Positions 5,726 to 5,999 of a stretch of DNA of 5,999 nucleotides are shown here, in pieces (the stretch's first letter is position 1; each line of letters begins with the position of its first letter). The translations under genes and the position numbers were made by a program. Below the pieces are notes generated by a model. It was given only the letters and a program-made list of their open reading frames with translations. It was not told the origin of the DNA and made no database searches. This DNA comes from Nitrospirota bacterium (lineage in GTDB: Bacteria > Nitrospirota > CAKKRA01 > 9FT-COMBO-42-15): positions 1-5,999 of the forward strand of contig JACRON010000095.1 of NCBI GenBank assembly GCA_016214425.1. Reading direction: 5' to 3'.

Positions 5726-5748
5726 ACCATAGCCTCAAGCCCCCAGCC
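5684..5748. repeat. Heptamer-like degenerate repeat forming an imperfect palindrome at the oppB 5' end
   Basis: On the + strand the left side reads as degenerate 7-mers, GGGGCTG GAGATTA GGGACTT, then GGGACTG (5684-5711). The right side reads AGCCTCA AGCCCCC AGCC (5731-5748). The two sides are roughly reverse complements (GGGGCT-GAG--TA-GG--TTGG in common), so the block can fold into an imperfect hairpin. Such heptamer arrays are usually intergenic. Here one supplies the first codons of oppB and its possible ribosome binding site, and it sits where the missing N-terminal coding region should begin. Confidence 0.6.
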
Positions 5749-5749
5749 T

Positions 5750-5999
5750 TTATTTCTGCTCAGCCTCTGGTATAAACCACTCATCAGCAAAGCTGAAGAA
5801 TTTGTACGGGTGTATCTCTACCTTTCTCACCTTTTTCTGAACGCCTGCATAGTTTGTTAATGTCCAGAGAAAGGTGTACGGATTTTCATCAGCTATGATT
5901 GAATGCAGTTTTTGATTGATTGTCCTCCTCTTCTCAAAATCAAGCGTGAGTTTGCTTTCTGCAATGAGCGCATCCACATCAGGATTGGAGTATCCTCCG
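5750..5999 (-). CDS. ABC transporter substrate-binding protein, SBP_bac_5 (OppA/DppA-like), C-terminal end
   Basis: These are the last 82 residues of an extracytoplasmic solute-binding protein of the oligopeptide/nickel family (SBP_bac_5), running off the right edge. The start GGYSNPDVDALI is the typical late motif in which a G-Y-S-NP-x-VD-x-LI helix precedes the C-terminal strands. It continues with ENPYTFLW and ends with HPYKFFSFADEWFIPEAEQK, the usual aromatic-rich end of these proteins, so the 3' end is complete (TAA at 5752-5750). The GTG at 5977 is an internal valine codon. In the transporter it captures substrate outside the membrane and docks on OppBC. Its ligand pocket lies outside the window, so the substrate cannot be inferred. 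It is the first visible gene of the operon, and the operon promoter must lie further right. Confidence 0.88.
   Translation of the reverse strand, partial: GGYSNPDVDALIAESKLTLDFEKRRTINQKLHSIIADENPYTFLWTLTNYAGVQKKVRKVEIHPYKFFSFADEWFIPEAEQK

Overview
The window holds two convergent gene blocks from a bacterium. The envelope-type glycosyltransferase, the Dpp/Opp-type importer, the moderate-to-low G+C and the abundance of small dispersed palindromes suggest a Gram-negative environmental lineage, such as a Nitrospirota- or Desulfobacterota-like genome. That placement is an impression only; there is no rRNA or marker gene here.

Positions 1-1828 (+ strand): the 3' part of a polytopic ArnT/PMT-like (GT-C fold) glycosyltransferase gene is followed by a PAP2-family phosphatase gene, with a 4-bp ATGA overlap. 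The glycosyltransferase enters from outside the window. It is split by a frameshift in a short T tract near 513-517: the conserved TKLPNYI segment lies in a different frame from the upstream half. It also carries a 15-T homopolymer (412-426) and a small palindromic repeat read through in frame (about 611-643). The phosphatase keeps its PSGH and SR-x5-H-x3-D motifs but lacks the lysine of the first PAP2 motif.

Positions 1798-5999 (- strand): an oligopeptide/dipeptide-type ABC importer operon, read from right to left as substrate-binding protein (3' end only), OppB-like permease, OppC-like permease, OppD-like ATPase and OppF-like ATPase. Both ATPases have complete nucleotide-binding motifs and a C-terminal set of four cysteines. 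Both permeases look damaged. OppB lacks its first membrane helix and the following periplasmic stretch and starts inside a heptamer-like palindromic repeat. OppC appears to have lost about 50 residues just after its EAA loop. oppD and oppF are separated by 228 bp filled almost entirely with nested palindromes.

The two blocks meet tail to tail: the phosphatase and oppF genes overlap by 31 bp at their 3' ends, with no room for a terminator between them. As written, the transporter would import peptides or similar solutes, with the binding protein delivering substrate to OppBC and OppDF driving uptake. The glycosyltransferase would move a sugar from a polyprenyl-phosphate carrier to an envelope acceptor, and the PAP2 enzyme would act on lipid phosphates. 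I see no new multi-gene system. What stands out is the number of short repeats and the cluster of lesions in membrane-protein genes.
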